A DNA stretch of 64,000 bases from Prevotella sp. tc2-28 (GTDB lineage: Bacteria > Bacteroidota > Bacteroidia > Bacteroidales > Bacteroidaceae). The translations under genes were made by a program, and so were the position numbers. The first letter of the stretch is position 1. Every line of letters starts with the position of its first letter. The stretch is taken from contig NZ_FNRE01000008.1 of the NCBI RefSeq assembly GCF_900107705.1, forward strand, positions 116,570 to 180,569, in the 5' to 3' direction. The notes under the pieces are model-generated. The model saw nothing but the letters and a program-made list of their open reading frames with translations. It did not search any database and was not told the DNA's origin. Positions 63,757 to 64,000 of the stretch are shown piece by piece.

Positions 63757-64000
63757 ATTTTACCCTCCCTTCCTCCCGTCACCCCTCTCAAATGCCGATG
63801 TACAGGGCGTTTGAGGCACGGGAGGGAGAATGATTATCCCTCCCGTTACCCTCCCTTTTTTGGGTTCGCACTCTCCCATTTTGAAAACAAGGGACCCTGG
63901 ACGGGAGGGAGACGGGAGGGATGTTTGTTTTCCCTCCCGTCCGTGAACCCCAGTAAATAAAGGGGTTCCGAGCGAAAAAGGGAGGAAGGGAGGGTAAAAT
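63757..64000. mobile_element. MITE-like element with perfect 21-bp terminal inverted repeats
   Basis: Bases 63757-63777 are repeated exactly in inverted orientation at 63980-64000, the very end of the window. The 244-bp interval contains six copies of ACGGGAGG/CCTCCCGT (63772, 63818, 63838, 63901, 63912, 63932), three in each orientation, and a nested inverted repeat around CTCAAATGCC/GGCGTTTGAG (about 63787-63815). No gene is seen in it. It could be a non-autonomous mobile element or the edge of a larger one, since the sequence beyond 64000 is not visible. Confidence 0.6.

Noticed and set aside
1..64000. CRISPR array, tRNA, rRNA, phage or transposase genes
   Set aside because: I looked for regularly spaced repeats, cloverleaf-like sequences and recombinase motifs and found none that I can support.

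Overview
The window is chromosomal DNA from a Bacteroidota, most likely a gut or rumen Prevotellaceae (Prevotella/Segatella/Xylanibacter-like). Three things point there: the promoters are of the TTTG-N20-TAnnTTTG type, seen upstream of at least eight genes with a spacer of exactly 20; there are two SusC/SusD pairs; and several secreted proteins end in the YxLQGVRVDKPxKGIYIxNGKK tail typical of the group. No rRNA, tRNA, CRISPR array, phage or full-length transposase was recognised.

Bases 1-29801 form a pectin (homogalacturonan) utilisation locus on the + strand. It holds the end of a six-hairpin-type glycosidase, a PL1 pectate lyase, a second PL1 fused to a CE8-type pectin methylesterase, a SusC/SusD pair, an HU-like DNA-binding protein, a GH28 polygalacturonase, a second SusC/SusD pair with a beta-helix surface lipoprotein, a small secreted protein of unknown function, two more PL1-type lyases and a GH3 glycosidase. 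The genes imply surface demethylation and depolymerisation of pectin, import through two outer-membrane systems, and side-chain trimming. No SusR, hybrid two-component or ECF/anti-sigma regulator is present in the window.

Bases 29788-49241 are mainly housekeeping: a Na+/Ca2+ exchanger, S4-domain protein, Pth and ribosomal protein L25 on the - strand; a secreted S8 protease and a NagZ-like GH3 on +; a secreted alpha/beta hydrolase on -; NusB, YajC, a YbbR-like protein, CoaE and a DUF5606-like protein on +; a Fur-family regulator and a large outer-membrane beta-barrel protein on -; AroB on +; and menB-menC-menE on -.

Bases 49292-61000 form a second pectin region aimed at rhamnogalacturonan. 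On the - strand are a GH28 enzyme and a broken PL11 rhamnogalacturonan lyase (internal deletion plus a frameshift in a five-base homopolymer). On the + strand a tightly coupled operon encodes GH115, an aldo/keto reductase, GH2, GH105 and GH106. An isolated 26-codon secretion tail at 49370-49450 looks like a remnant of a lost gene. The window closes with a Udk-like nucleoside kinase, an EamA-type transporter, and a non-coding segment bounded by perfect 21-bp inverted repeats (63757-64000) that resembles a miniature mobile element.

I saw no wholly new system. The best leads are a shared palindromic motif placed 58, 59 and 69 bp upstream of the -7 boxes of three pectin-locus transcripts, short repeats invading coding sequences in frame (menC, GH106, GH3), the decayed PL11 gene, and the terminal inverted-repeat element.
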